Positions 16,656-24,900 of a stretch of 39,081 nt of DNA are shown in pieces. The stretch spans positions 1 through 39,081 of the forward strand of contig JBFLVI010000019.1 of NCBI GenBank assembly GCA_040758635.1. Direction: 5' to 3'. The notes below the pieces were generated by a model. It did no database searches and had not been told where the DNA came from. It was given only the letters and a program-made list of their open reading frames with translations. Every line of letters starts with the position of its first letter. The stretch's first letter is position 1. Origin of the DNA: Yes71-27 sp040758635. GTDB lineage: Bacteria > Bacillota > Desulfotomaculia > Desulfotomaculales > Ammonificaceae. The position numbers and the translations under genes are program-made.

Positions 16656-17138
16656 TTGTCCGGTGTAGGAGTGAAGGTTTTGCCCCCGGAACGGGTGGCG
16701 TACCTGGTGCGGAAAGGGGAGTACAACGCGCTGGCTGTTGCATTCCGGGACCTTGCGGCCTGGGTGCGGGAAAAGGGACTTGAGCCGGCCGGTCCGCCGG
16801 TTCTGGTTTACCTCAGCAACCCGGGCGGTGTGCCCCCGGCGTTCCGGGAATGGGAACTCCAGATTCCGGTGGCGGGAGAAGCGGTTCCGAACGAGGGGGA
16901 AGCTGGAACGGGCATTAAAGAGGTGGCGGGACGGGAGGTCGTCTTCACGACGAGCCGCGGCGGCTACACCACGATCGAGATTCTCTTACCGGCGCTGTTC
17001 CAGGCGCTGTACGACAGGGGTTACCGCCTTGCCGGGCCGGCGGAAGAAGTGTACCCGCCGGATTTTCCGGAAGTCCAGATGGAAAAGATGGCAACCGAGG
17101 TTCGTTTTCCGGTTGTTGCACGGAAAAAACAGCAGTAG
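16656..17138 (+). CDS. GyrI-like effector-binding domain protein
   Basis: The roughly 160-residue protein looks like a stand-alone GyrI-like / AraC effector-binding domain made of two similar halves. The first half has PPERVAYLVRKGEY and ends GLEPAGPPVLVYLS; the second has REVVFTTSRGGYTT and ends GYRLAGPAEEVYPPDF. Such proteins bind small lipophilic molecules. The start is uncertain: TTG 16656 has AAAGGAG 11 nt upstream, GTG 16671 would begin MKVLPPER, and GTG 16578 would need a poor N-terminal extension. No DNA-binding domain is attached. Confidence 0.65.
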   Translation: MSGVGVKVLPPERVAYLVRKGEYNALAVAFRDLAAWVREKGLEPAGPPVLVYLSNPGGVPPAFREWELQIPVAGEAVPNEGEAGTGIKEVAGREVVFTTSRGGYTTIEILLPALFQALYDRGYRLAGPAEEVYPPDFPEVQMEKMATEVRFPVVARKKQQ

Positions 17139-17455
17139 CAGGTGGTTTGTTCCCGTTCCACAAAAGCGAAGGCGCTGCACGGGCCTCATCTTGATATCGA
17201 AACGGCCGGCTGTCTCCCCGGCTGCTGCCTGCCCGGAGCGGCTGCCGGGGCGCTTGCGAATCTACCCCCGGCAAAATCTGAACGGGGGCTTCAGGTAGGA
17301 TAAACAATCGTACTCCGATTCTCCGAATGTTTTCACCCTGGCCTGGTGTTGGTTGCGCTTTACCGGTGAGCAGGCGCTAACTGAAACGGATTGTGAGAAA
17401 AACGCAGCAAGAAAGGATAAAAACTTGGTTTCTAACATAAAATTCCCTTAAAACG
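17139..17455. other. Intergenic region upstream of the cold-shock gene
   Basis: No gene is seen. A 7-bp inverted repeat CCCCGGC...GCCGGGG (about 17215-17252) may end the GyrI-like transcript, but it lacks a U tract. The last 60 bp turn AT-rich and lead into the cold-shock promoter. Confidence 0.4.
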
Positions 17456-17505
17456 TTGACAGGGACCTTTTTGTTGTGGTACAATGCAGTTTGCGGCGAA
17501 GCCGC
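17456..17505 (+). promoter_or_regulatory. Promoter and leader hairpin of the cold-shock gene
   Basis: TTGACA (17456-17461), an 18-bp spacer and TACAAT (17480-17485) form a strong promoter. The roughly 40-nt leader begins with a compact hairpin GCGGC-GAA-GCCGC (17493-17505), followed by AGGAGG before the ATG. Confidence 0.75.
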
Positions 17506-17533
17506 GAAATACTGTTTTAGGAGGAAGTTTTTA

Positions 17534-17734
17534 ATGCAAGGTCGGGTCAAGTGGTTCAGTCGGGAGAAAGGTTACGGGTTCATCGAGCGGCTGGATGGCG
17601 GCGGTGACGTCTTCGTGCACTACTCTGCCATTCAGGAACGGGGCTTCAAGTGCCTCCAGGAGGGCGAGGAAGTGCAGTTTGAGATAGTAGAGGGTCCACG
17701 AGGGCCACAGGCCTCGAACGTGGTTAAGCTCTAA
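17534..17734 (+). CDS. Cold-shock protein (CspA family)
   Basis: The 66-residue OB-fold RNA/DNA-binding protein has both nucleic-acid motifs: KGYGFIE (RNP1-like, 13-19) and VFVHYSAI (RNP2). It begins MQGRVKWF and ends VVKL as usual for the family. It should melt structured RNA and act as a transcription antiterminator or RNA chaperone. ATG 17534 has AGGAGG at 8 nt. It is a single-gene unit between its own promoter and terminator. Confidence 0.96.
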   Translation: MQGRVKWFSREKGYGFIERLDGGGDVFVHYSAIQERGFKCLQEGEEVQFEIVEGPRGPQASNVVKL

Positions 17735-17748
17735 AGGCTGAAAAAACC

Positions 17749-17778
17749 AGGACCTCGGCCGACGGCCGGGGTCCTTTG
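17749..17778 (+). terminator. Terminator of the cold-shock gene
   Basis: AGGACCTCGGCC (17749-17760) pairs with GGCCGGGGTCCT (17764-17775) over 12 bp with one G-U pair and a 3-nt loop, preceded by an A run and followed by TTTG. A second, weaker hairpin followed by CTTTTT lies at 17846-17867. Confidence 0.8.
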
Positions 17779-18090
17779 CATGTGTGGGAGAAAATCTCAT
17801 CGAATCTTTCCAGGCTCCGGCCCTGCCCGGGCGGTTTGCGCCGCAACCGGAATGCTTCGGTCTTTTTATCAACGTTGAACGTTGAACGGACCCCAAAGGT
17901 CTGTCAGTAAAGGTTAAACGTCTATTTGCGAGGGAGGTTTCGTGATTAACTTCGGTTGGCGGTTAAAATGCCGAAATATTGAGCAAGTTCGGAACTGCAA
18001 GGTAGTTCTGGCAGGAATTTGGTTTCCGGGGGGGAAATAATATATCTCAAAACAAAATCCCTTTGTCTTTTTCGAAAGGAGTTGGCACGG
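17779..18090 (+). other. Possible structured leader upstream of hpf
   Basis: No gene is seen. After a weak terminator at 17846-17867 comes a short tandem repeat (AACGTTG twice, about 17870-17885). The remaining 200 nt have several small stems, such as TTCGG...CCGAA (about 17948-17976) and GAACT...AGTTC (about 17992-18009). A conserved RNA called the raiA motif often lies before raiA/hpf genes in Firmicutes; I cannot verify the match by eye. Confidence 0.3.
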
Positions 18091-18612
18091 GTGCAAATAG
18101 CTGTGCGGGGAAAAAACATCAAGGTAACTGATGCCCTGCGGAACTATGTGGAGAAAAGACTGGCCAAACTGGAGCGCTATTTGAATAATTTCGGCGAGGT
18201 TCAGGTGACCCTGTCCGTGGAAAAAGAGAATCACCGGGTGGAGGTAACGGTACCGGTCAACGGAATGATTTTGCGCGGTGAAGAGGCCACGCACGACATG
18301 TACGCTGCGGTGGACATGGTAGTGGAGAAGTTGGGGAAGCAGATCGAACGTTACAAGGGTCGGTTCACCCGGCGTGCCCGGACGAGCCCGGATGTGGAGA
18401 CGCCAGCTCAAGAGGAGCTACCGGAAGAAGAATTCAAAGTGGTCAGAGTGAAGCGTTTCACGATGAAGCCGATGAACGTCGACGAGGCCATTATGCAGAT
18501 GAACTTGCTCGGCCACAGCTTTTTCGTTTTTACCAACGCGGAGACGGAAGCAGTGTGTGTCGTTTACCGGCGCAGGGACGGAAATTACGGGCTCATCGAG
18601 CCGGAGGCCTGA
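18091..18612 (+). CDS. hpf: Ribosome hibernation-promoting factor, long form
   Basis: The protein dimerises 70S ribosomes into inactive 100S particles during slow growth. The 173-residue length and two domains mark the long form. The N-terminal S30AE domain (1-95) has VRGKNIKVTDALRNYVEKRL; a charged linker follows, and the C-terminal dimerisation domain (about 115-170) has RFTMKPMNVDEAIMQMNLLGH and FVFTNAET. GTG 18091 has AAAGGAG 9 nt upstream; earlier in-frame codons do not fit the family. It is followed by a gene of unknown function and secA, a common clostridial order. Confidence 0.95.
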   Translation: MQIAVRGKNIKVTDALRNYVEKRLAKLERYLNNFGEVQVTLSVEKENHRVEVTVPVNGMILRGEEATHDMYAAVDMVVEKLGKQIERYKGRFTRRARTSPDVETPAQEELPEEEFKVVRVKRFTMKPMNVDEAIMQMNLLGHSFFVFTNAETEAVCVVYRRRDGNYGLIEPEA

Positions 18613-18793
18613 TACTTCAGCGGAAAGGGAAAGAGCACGAGCCGAGCAAATACTGCTGCCCCGCTGGTTCTTCGGCAGATGTCTAAGATTTCGTTTCCCC
18701 CACGCAAAAAACTTCGGTTTTCGTGTATAAACTTAATGGGAGGTCCGTTGAGACTTGGCGGCCGTGGGATCTTGGTCTGACAGGGGGTTAAGG

Positions 18794-19450
18794 ATGAGTA
18801 AATTAGGAGCCGAGCAGGTAACGATGTGCGAGGAGATGCTGCGTAACATCCAGGACGTGGTTTCTGCCCGTGTTTTGCTTGGTTCAGATGGAACCTTGAA
18901 CGAAGTCCAGGTGCTGGCGGGGGCAGAGCGGAGTGCGGCCGAAGTAGCCTCGGACGTGGTATCGGTGCTGAAAAAATACTTCGCGGTGGAGGTCGGGCCG
19001 GAAAAGGTTACAGTAACGCACTTGCATGAACCGTTGGAGAAGGATGTTGCGACGTCGGGAGAGCGCCGGCCTTACTTTGCCGGGCTCAATGTGAGTTCAA
19101 AGGGGAATCAGGTGGAAGTCCGGGTGGAGATCGCTTACGGGAATGCCGTGGTGAGCGGCGTAGCGGTCGGACCGGCTTCAACCCGGAACCGGCGGCGTTT
19201 GATTGCGCAGGCGACGTTGATGGCTCTGGAAAGCTGGTCTTCACAGAATCGCTATTCCTTCATCCTTGAAGACCTCGTACTGGTGCCGCTTGCCGGGAAG
19301 CGCGTGGCTCTCGTCGGTGTTTCCATTCTCTCCTCGTTGGGAGAGGAATTTCTTACGGGAAGCGCGGTCGTTGACGAAGAGGAACCGGAAGCGATTGTAC
19401 GGTCGGTGCTGGACGCCATCAACCGGCGGCTTACCGTCCTGACTGGTTGA
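18794..19450 (+). CDS. Conserved protein of unknown function between hpf and secA
   Basis: The 218-residue protein is not recognised. Residues 1-75 form an alpha/beta module (EMLRNIQDVVSARVLLG, then a VQVLAG strand and a helix, then VGPEKVTVTHL) of a kind I recall at the N-terminus of various uncharacterised Gram-positive proteins. Residues 90-218 have a second alternating alpha/beta pattern (VEVRVEIAYG, RLIAQATLMALES, LEDLVLVPL, VALVGVSIL). No signal peptide or membrane segment is seen. ATG 18794 has a TAAGGA ribosome site. Some role in sensing or scaffolding is only a guess. Confidence 0.75.
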   Translation: MSKLGAEQVTMCEEMLRNIQDVVSARVLLGSDGTLNEVQVLAGAERSAAEVASDVVSVLKKYFAVEVGPEKVTVTHLHEPLEKDVATSGERRPYFAGLNVSSKGNQVEVRVEIAYGNAVVSGVAVGPASTRNRRRLIAQATLMALESWSSQNRYSFILEDLVLVPLAGKRVALVGVSILSSLGEEFLTGSAVVDEEEPEAIVRSVLDAINRRLTVLTG

Positions 19451-19553
19451 ACAGAAACCCTCAGAGTGGTAGAATAAGATATAAGCAAAGGTCTTGTTTG
19501 GGCCGATGGTGAGGAACCGTGTTTTACAGGTTCCTCATTTTGTGCGGAGGGGG
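19447..19553 (+). promoter_or_regulatory. secA promoter and leader hairpin
   Basis: TTGAAC (19447-19452), 17-bp spacer and TAGAAT (19470-19475) form a promoter beginning at the stop codon of the upstream gene. In the leader a perfect 9-bp stem, TGAGGAACC (19510-19518) and GGTTCCTCA (19529-19537), is followed by TTTT. It looks like a terminator or attenuator 8 nt before the strong GGAGGGGGG ribosome site (19546-19554). Confidence 0.65.
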
Positions 19554-19560
19554 GATCACC

Positions 19561-22233
19561 CTGCTAAAACTTATCACGAATCTCTTGGACGACAACGCCA
19601 AGGAAGTCAAGCGACTCAAGCGCACCGTGACGGAGATCAACGAATTTGAGCCTTCAGTCGAGGCGCTTCCCGACGTAGCGCTGGCGGCCAAGACGGCGGA
19701 GTTCAAAGAACGCCTTGAACGGGGCGCGGCGCTGGAAGACCTTTTACCGGAAGCGTTTGCCGTGGTCCGGGAGACTGCGCGCCGCGTTCTGGGGATGCGC
19801 CACTTCGATGTTCAGTTGATGGGCGGAATTGTACTCCACCAGGGCCGGATCGCCGAGATGAAGACCGGCGAGGGCAAGACCCTGGTGGCCACCCTGCCGG
19901 CTTACCTCAACGCCCTGACCGGTAAAGGGGTGCATATTGTAACCGTTAACGACTACCTGGCCCGCCGTGACGCGGAGTGGATGGGCCAGATTTATCGTTT
20001 TCTGGGGCTCAGCGTGGGCGTGCTCGTACACGGCCTGGATTGGAATACCCGGAAAAAAGCGTACCAGGCAGACGTCACTTACGGGACGAACAACGAGTTC
20101 GGCTTCGATTACCTCCGGGACAACATGGCGCTCGGACCGGAAGAGGTGGTACAGCGGGACTTGCACTACGCGATCGTGGACGAGGTGGACTCGATCCTGA
20201 TTGACGAGGCGCGGACGCCGCTGATCATTTCCGGTCCTTCCACCAAGCCCACCGACCTGTACTACACTTTCGCCCGGCTCGTGCCGCGCCTGGAGGCCGG
20301 CAAGGACTACACCGTGGACGAGAAAGCGCACACGGTGTCCGTCACCGAGTCCGGGGTGGCCAAGGTCGAGAAATGGCTGAAGGTGGATAACCTGTGCGAC
20401 GACAAGAACATCGGGCTGATGCACCACCTGCGGCAGGCGCTTAAAGCCCACGCCCTGATGAAACGGGACCGGGACTACGTGGTGAAAGACGGTCAGGTGA
20501 TCATCGTTGACGAGTTCACCGGTCGGCTGATGTTCGGGCGGCGCTACAGCGACGGGCTGCACCAAGCGATCGAGGCCAAGGAAGGGGTAAAAATCGAACG
20601 GGAGTCGCAGACGCTGGCGACGATCACCTTTCAGAACTACTTCCGGATGTACGAAAAGCTGGCCGGGATGACCGGTACGGCGGCGACGGAGGAAGAGGAG
20701 TTCCGAAAGATTTACGGGATTGACGTGGTGGTGGTACCGACCCACAAGCCGATGATCCGGCAGGACCTGCCGGACGCCGTGTTTAAAACGGAGCGGGCCA
20801 AGTTCCGCGCGGTGGTGGAAGAGATCGCCCGCCGCCACGCCACGGGCCAGCCGGTGCTTGTGGGCACCATTTCCATTGAGAAGTCCGAGATCATCAGCGA
20901 GATGCTGAGGAAGCGGGGCATCCCGCACAACGTGCTCAACGCGAAGCACCACGAAAGGGAGGCCGAGATCGTCGCTCAGGCCGGGCGCCTCGGTGCGGTG
21001 ACCATCGCCACGAACATGGCCGGCCGGGGTACCGATATCCTGCTGGGCGGCAACCCGGTTTTCCTGGCCAAGGAAGAGATGCGGCGGCGCGGTTACTCCC
21101 AGGAGGTGATCGCCGAGGCTACGGAATACGGCGAGCCTTCCAGCCCGGAGGTGGCCGAGGCGCGGCGGGTTTTTAAAGAGATCCTGGCGGAGATGACCAG
21201 GCTTACGGAGGCGGAGCGGGAAAAGGTGGTGGCCCTCGGTGGGCTCCACATCATCGGAACCGAACGGCACGAGAGCCGCCGGATTGACAACCAGCTCCGC
21301 GGGCGCTGCGGCCGGCAGGGGGACCCGGGCTCGACACAGTTTTTCTCGTCGCTGGAAGACGACCTCCTGCGGTTGTTCGGGGGCGAGACGATTTCCGGCC
21401 TGGCGACCAGGCTGGGGTTGGAGGAAGACATGCCGATTGAGCACGGGCTGGTGACCCGGTCGCTGGAGACCGCCCAGAAGCGGGTGGAAAACCGGAACTT
21501 CTCCGTCCGCAAGCACGTGCTCGAGTACGACGACGTGCTGAACAAGCAGCGGGAGGTCATTTACGGCCAGCGCCGGAAGGTGCTTACGGGCGAGAACCTG
21601 CGCGACGTGATCACGGGAATGATTGAGGAAGTCACTGCCCGTGCGGTTGTCGTGTACTGCCCTGAAGGAGTGCACCAGGAGGAGTGGGACCTTGAAGGAT
21701 TGGCCGGTTACGCGGCGCAGGTCCTTTTGCCGGACGGGATTGATTCCCGGGAGTTGGCCGGCAAGCGGCGCGAAGAGCTGCGGGAACTCCTGGTGGAGCG
21801 GGCGCGCACTTTCTACGACGCGCGGGAGGCGGAACTGGGTCCCCTGACGATGCGGGAACTGGAACGGTTGATCCTTCTGCGGCTGGTCGATGAGAAGTGG
21901 ATGGACCACCTGGACGCGATGGATCAGTTGCGCGAAGGGATCGGGCTCAGGGCATACGGCCAGCGCGACCCGCTGGTTGAGTACAAGTTCGAGAGTTACG
22001 AAATGTTCCAGAACATGATCGCTTCGATTCAGGAGGACGCGATCCGCTACCTTTTCCGGGTGCGTGTCGTAGCCGCCCCCGAACGGCGGCAGACGGTGGA
22101 AAACCGTCAGCCCGAGGAAGGCTCCGGCCGGACGGTGCGGCGCGAGCAAAAGGTGGGGCGGAACGCCCCCTGTCCGTGCGGGAGCGGCAAGAAATACAAG
22201 AAGTGCTGCGGGCGCCAGGCTTCTACGGGCTGA
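19561..22233 (+). CDS. secA: Protein translocase ATPase SecA
   Basis: SecA drives proteins through SecYEG. The roughly 890-residue protein has Walker A MKTGEGKT, Walker B/DEAD VDEVDSILIDEA, the preprotein cross-linking domain, TNMAGRGTDI, the helical scaffold, and the C-terminal zinc site CPCGSGKKYKKCC. The N-terminus in related species begins ML..(I/L).NLLDDN, which aligns the initiator with CTG 19561, behind GGAGGGGGG. GTG 19519, inside the leader hairpin loop, is the only conventional upstream choice and would add 14 residues (904 in all). Non-canonical initiation is inference. Confidence 0.96.
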   Translation: MLKLITNLLDDNAKEVKRLKRTVTEINEFEPSVEALPDVALAAKTAEFKERLERGAALEDLLPEAFAVVRETARRVLGMRHFDVQLMGGIVLHQGRIAEMKTGEGKTLVATLPAYLNALTGKGVHIVTVNDYLARRDAEWMGQIYRFLGLSVGVLVHGLDWNTRKKAYQADVTYGTNNEFGFDYLRDNMALGPEEVVQRDLHYAIVDEVDSILIDEARTPLIISGPSTKPTDLYYTFARLVPRLEAGKDYTVDEKAHTVSVTESGVAKVEKWLKVDNLCDDKNIGLMHHLRQALKAHALMKRDRDYVVKDGQVIIVDEFTGRLMFGRRYSDGLHQAIEAKEGVKIERESQTLATITFQNYFRMYEKLAGMTGTAATEEEEFRKIYGIDVVVVPTHKPMIRQDLPDAVFKTERAKFRAVVEEIARRHATGQPVLVGTISIEKSEIISEMLRKRGIPHNVLNAKHHEREAEIVAQAGRLGAVTIATNMAGRGTDILLGGNPVFLAKEEMRRRGYSQEVIAEATEYGEPSSPEVAEARRVFKEILAEMTRLTEAEREKVVALGGLHIIGTERHESRRIDNQLRGRCGRQGDPGSTQFFSSLEDDLLRLFGGETISGLATRLGLEEDMPIEHGLVTRSLETAQKRVENRNFSVRKHVLEYDDVLNKQREVIYGQRRKVLTGENLRDVITGMIEEVTARAVVVYCPEGVHQEEWDLEGLAGYAAQVLLPDGIDSRELAGKRREELRELLVERARTFYDAREAELGPLTMRELERLILLRLVDEKWMDHLDAMDQLREGIGLRAYGQRDPLVEYKFESYEMFQNMIASIQEDAIRYLFRVRVVAAPERRQTVENRQPEEGSGRTVRREQKVGRNAPCPCGSGKKYKKCCGRQASTG

Positions 22234-22346
22234 CTTTAGGAGCCAGATGCAGGAAATCGGCACGCTTGAAAATGAGCGGCATCAGCCTGCCGGTTTTCGG
22301 TCGGGGGCCGGCCGACCATAAGCAAGAGTTGGGGAGGAGTTTGAAA

Positions 22347-23484
22347 TTGTATGCCGAATTAAGGCGGGAACTCGAGAGCCTGGAGGAGAAGCTGACCGGC
22401 CTCGGGGCATCTCTTTGACATAGCCGGCAAAGAACGCCAAATCGCCGAACTGGAGAAGCGGATGGCGGCGCCCGGATTTTGGGAGGACGCAGCCCGGGCC
22501 CAGCCGGTGGTCCAGCAGCTTGCCGGCCTGCGTAACACGCTGTCCGAGTACAAACGCCTGCGCCACGAGTACGAGGAGCTTGCCGTTTTGCTTGATCTGG
22601 CAGAAGAAGAGGGCGACGAAGGGCTGCTGGCTGAGCTTGTGGCCGATACCAGGCGCTTGGCTCAAGGGGTGGCGGCGCTTGAGATGGCGGTGCTCCTGTC
22701 AGGGCCCTATGATGCCGCGAGCGCCATCGTCACGCTGCACGCCGGGGCCGGGGGTACGGACGCCCAGGACTGGGTGGCGATGCTGCTCCGGATGTACACC
22801 CGTTGGGCTGAAGAGCGCGGTTACCGGGTGCAGGTGCTCGACCTGCTGGCCGGGGACGAGGCCGGATTGAAAAGCGTGACCTTTGAGGTAGACGGGGAAA
22901 ACGCCTACGGTTACCTCCGGGCGGAGCGGGGCGTGCACCGTTTGGTACGGATCTCCCCCTTTGACGCCAGCGGTCGGCGCCATACTTCCTTCGCTTCGGT
23001 TGACGTGCTGCCCGCCGTAAGCGGGGAGGCTGAGGTGGAGCTAAAACCGGAGGACCTCCGGATCGATACCTTCAGGGCAAGCGGCGCCGGCGGCCAGCAC
23101 GTGAATAAGACCGAATCAGCTGTGCGGATCACGCACCTTCCCACTGGAGTTACGGTGACCTGCCAGAGCGAGCGCTCCCAGGCGGCGAACAAGGCATCGG
23201 CGCTGGAAATTTTGAAGGCGAGGCTCCTGGACCTGAGGCTGAAGGAACAGGAGGCGGAACTGGCAAAGCTGCGCGCCGAGCAGCGCGAGATCGCCTGGGG
23301 CAGCCAGATCCGCTCGTATGTCCTCAACCCTTACAGCATGGTAAAGGACCACCGGACGGGGCTGGAGCGGGGCGATGTCCAGGCGGTGCTCGACGGCGAG
23401 ATTGACGACTTCATCCATGCCTTCTTGCAGGCGGAGGCGAAGAAGCAGTCCGTAGCGGCCGCGGCCGGGAACCGGGGTAGGTAG
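22347..23484 (+). CDS. prfB: Peptide chain release factor 2, with programmed +1 frameshift
   Basis: RF2 ends translation at UGA and UAA. The gene is read in two frames: 22347-22415, then after skipping T22416 from GAC 22417 to the stop at 23484, about 378 residues in all. The shift site is CTT TGA C with the in-frame UGA at 22416-22418, so RF2 level controls its own synthesis. The stop-codon recognition tripeptide SPF (RISPFDAS) and the catalytic GGQ (GAGGQHVNKTESAV) are both present. TTG 22347 follows GGGGAGG by 9 nt; TTG 22341 is possible. It follows secA by about 110 bp. Confidence 0.95.
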
Positions 23485-23509
23485 CAGCTGGTTCAAGGGA
23501 GGAGTTTAA

Positions 23510-23546
23510 GGGGACAGGTTTCGAACCGAAGCCTGTCCTCTTTTTT
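23510..23546 (+). terminator. Terminator of the secA-prfB unit
   Basis: GGGGACAGG (23510-23518) pairs with CCTGTCCTC (23532-23540) over 9 bp, followed by six T residues. Confidence 0.88.
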
Positions 23547-23948
23547 CTCGCGCGGGTAATTGCAGGGAAGCAGGCACCTGAGTCCCACTTCGGTTTGTCT
23601 TCCAGTAATTATGGGCGCTGAACCCAAGTCACCTGTGCTTAAGGTTGTCAAACTTAATTAACCGGCCAGTAACCCAGGGTTTCTTACCCGGTTTTTTTGT
23701 TAAGAGGTTCAAAGCACGGATAGGCAAGTGGTGCGCCGTAACTACTTTGAGGTGGCTGGCAAGTCCGACAGTTTACCCATTTTAGCTACTATTTTGCTGT
23801 TTGAGGTGGTTTTTCTTCATTGCTCGGGGAGTATCACCGATTTTTTATTTGCAACAGCCAAAATAAAACGATTAAAGGAGGATTTTCCCGGCATGGCTCG
23901 AATTAATACAACGTTTTGTGCGCTGGGTATGCTAAGCCGGGGGTAGAG
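23547..23948 (+). other. Long leader-like region upstream of the YitT gene
   Basis: A second terminator-like element (AACC...GGTT with inner GGGT/ACCC, followed by seven T, about 23660-23698) lies 115 bp beyond the prfB terminator. A 17-residue open frame (ATG 23893 to TAG 23946, MARINTTFCALGMLSRG) follows AAAGGAGG at 23874-23881 and ends two bases before the YitT start, like a leader peptide. A longer frame from 23728 covers it but lacks a ribosome site. No clear promoter was found. Confidence 0.35.
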
Positions 23949-24794
23949 ATGTTTGCCAGGGCGCTGAGAGATGCCGCGCTCCTCTTTCTCGGGGTGGTTT
24001 TGATCGCCCTGGGGCTTGATCTTTTTCTGGTTCCCAACAAGATTGCGGCCGGCGGTGTTAGCGGTATCGCCACCATTCTCCATCACCTTGTCGGTTTCCC
24101 GGTGGGCGCCACGATGCTGGTACTTAACATCCCCCTTTTCCTCTGGGGCTTCTTCCGGCTCGGTCTGGGTGTCGGTTTTCGCTCCCTTCTGGGGACGGTG
24201 CTCCTCTCCGGCGTGGTGGACGGGCTGGTGCCTTTTCTACCGGTACTGACCGCCGACGCCCTTCTGGCCAGCCTTTACGGCGGGGTGCTGGTAGGCTTAG
24301 GGTTGGGGCTGGTCTTCCGGGCCAAAGGTACCACGGGGGGGACGGACCTGGCGGCGACCATTTTGCGCAGCTACGTCGGGATTAACGTGGGGCAGTTGCT
24401 CTTCTTGGTCGACGGGGCGGTAGTTCTGGCTGCAGGCTTTGCGTTCCGCTCGCCGGAGCTTGCGATGTACGCCCTCATCACCATCTTCGTTTCGGCCTGG
24501 GTGATTGATGTCGTTCAGGAGGGTCTGGGTTACACGAAGGCTTTTCTGGTCATTTCCGACAAACACCAGGCCATTGCCCGGGCGGTCCTCACCGAAGTGA
24601 ACCGGGGCGCCACCCTGTGGGAGGGGACGGGAGCATATACCGGTGCTGCGCGGATGCTTCTTTTAACGGTCGTCTCCCGGAGCGAGGTGACCCGGCTGAA
24701 AGAAGTGGTGTACCGGATCGACCCCCGCGCGTTCGTAATCCTAACGAATGTCCACGAGGTGCTGGGGGAGGGGTTTAAAGAATACCGGGGATAG
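23949..24794 (+). CDS. YitT-family membrane protein
   Basis: The 281-residue protein has about five to six membrane segments in the first 200 residues (DUF161/YitT domain, with LVPNKIAAGGVSGIATI and FRAKGTTGGTDLAA typical) and a cytoplasmic DUF2179 domain at the C-terminus (AFLVISDK, VLTEVNRGATLWEGTGAYTG, IDPRAFVILTNVHEVLGEGF). The family is widespread in Firmicutes; its transport substrate is not established. ATG 23949 has GGGGGTAGAG upstream. Confidence 0.9.
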   Translation: MFARALRDAALLFLGVVLIALGLDLFLVPNKIAAGGVSGIATILHHLVGFPVGATMLVLNIPLFLWGFFRLGLGVGFRSLLGTVLLSGVVDGLVPFLPVLTADALLASLYGGVLVGLGLGLVFRAKGTTGGTDLAATILRSYVGINVGQLLFLVDGAVVLAAGFAFRSPELAMYALITIFVSAWVIDVVQEGLGYTKAFLVISDKHQAIARAVLTEVNRGATLWEGTGAYTGAARMLLLTVVSRSEVTRLKEVVYRIDPRAFVILTNVHEVLGEGFKEYRG

Positions 24795-24802
24795 GTTTAC
24801 GG

Positions 24803-24851
24803 GTCAGAAGTCAGAAGTCAGAAGTCAGAAGTCAGAAGTCAGAAGTCAGAA
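24803..24851 (+). repeat. Heptanucleotide tandem repeat (GTCAGAA)7
   Basis: Seven exact copies of GTCAGAA run without interruption between the YitT gene and the transketolase genes. A related repeat, GTGAGAA three times, is at 31623-31643. A unit of 7 is not a multiple of 3, so it is unlikely to be coding. It starts 9 bp after the YitT stop and ends 49 bp before the transketolase start. Confidence 0.97.
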
Positions 24852-24900
24852 ACTCCCCTTCTTTCTTCTGGATTCTATAAATGCATGGAGGTTTGGGTTG

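Noticed and set aside
19744..22263. 839-residue open frame on the - strand opposite secA
   Set aside because: It is the mirror of the GC-rich secA coding frame: rich in Pro, His, Arg and Val without domain pattern or ribosome site. secA itself is certain.
22176..22418. 80-residue frame overlapping the end of secA
   Set aside because: Only its last 24 codons matter: they are the zero-frame start of prfB, ending at the frameshift UGA. The part before 22341 is a shadow of secA and leader sequence.
23728..23946. 72-residue frame upstream of the YitT gene
   Set aside because: No ribosome site at its start; only the last 17 codons after AAAGGAGG look possibly translated, noted as a leader peptide.
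24803..24851. CRISPR-like short repeats
   Set aside because: Units are 7 bp with no spacers; a simple tandem repeat.
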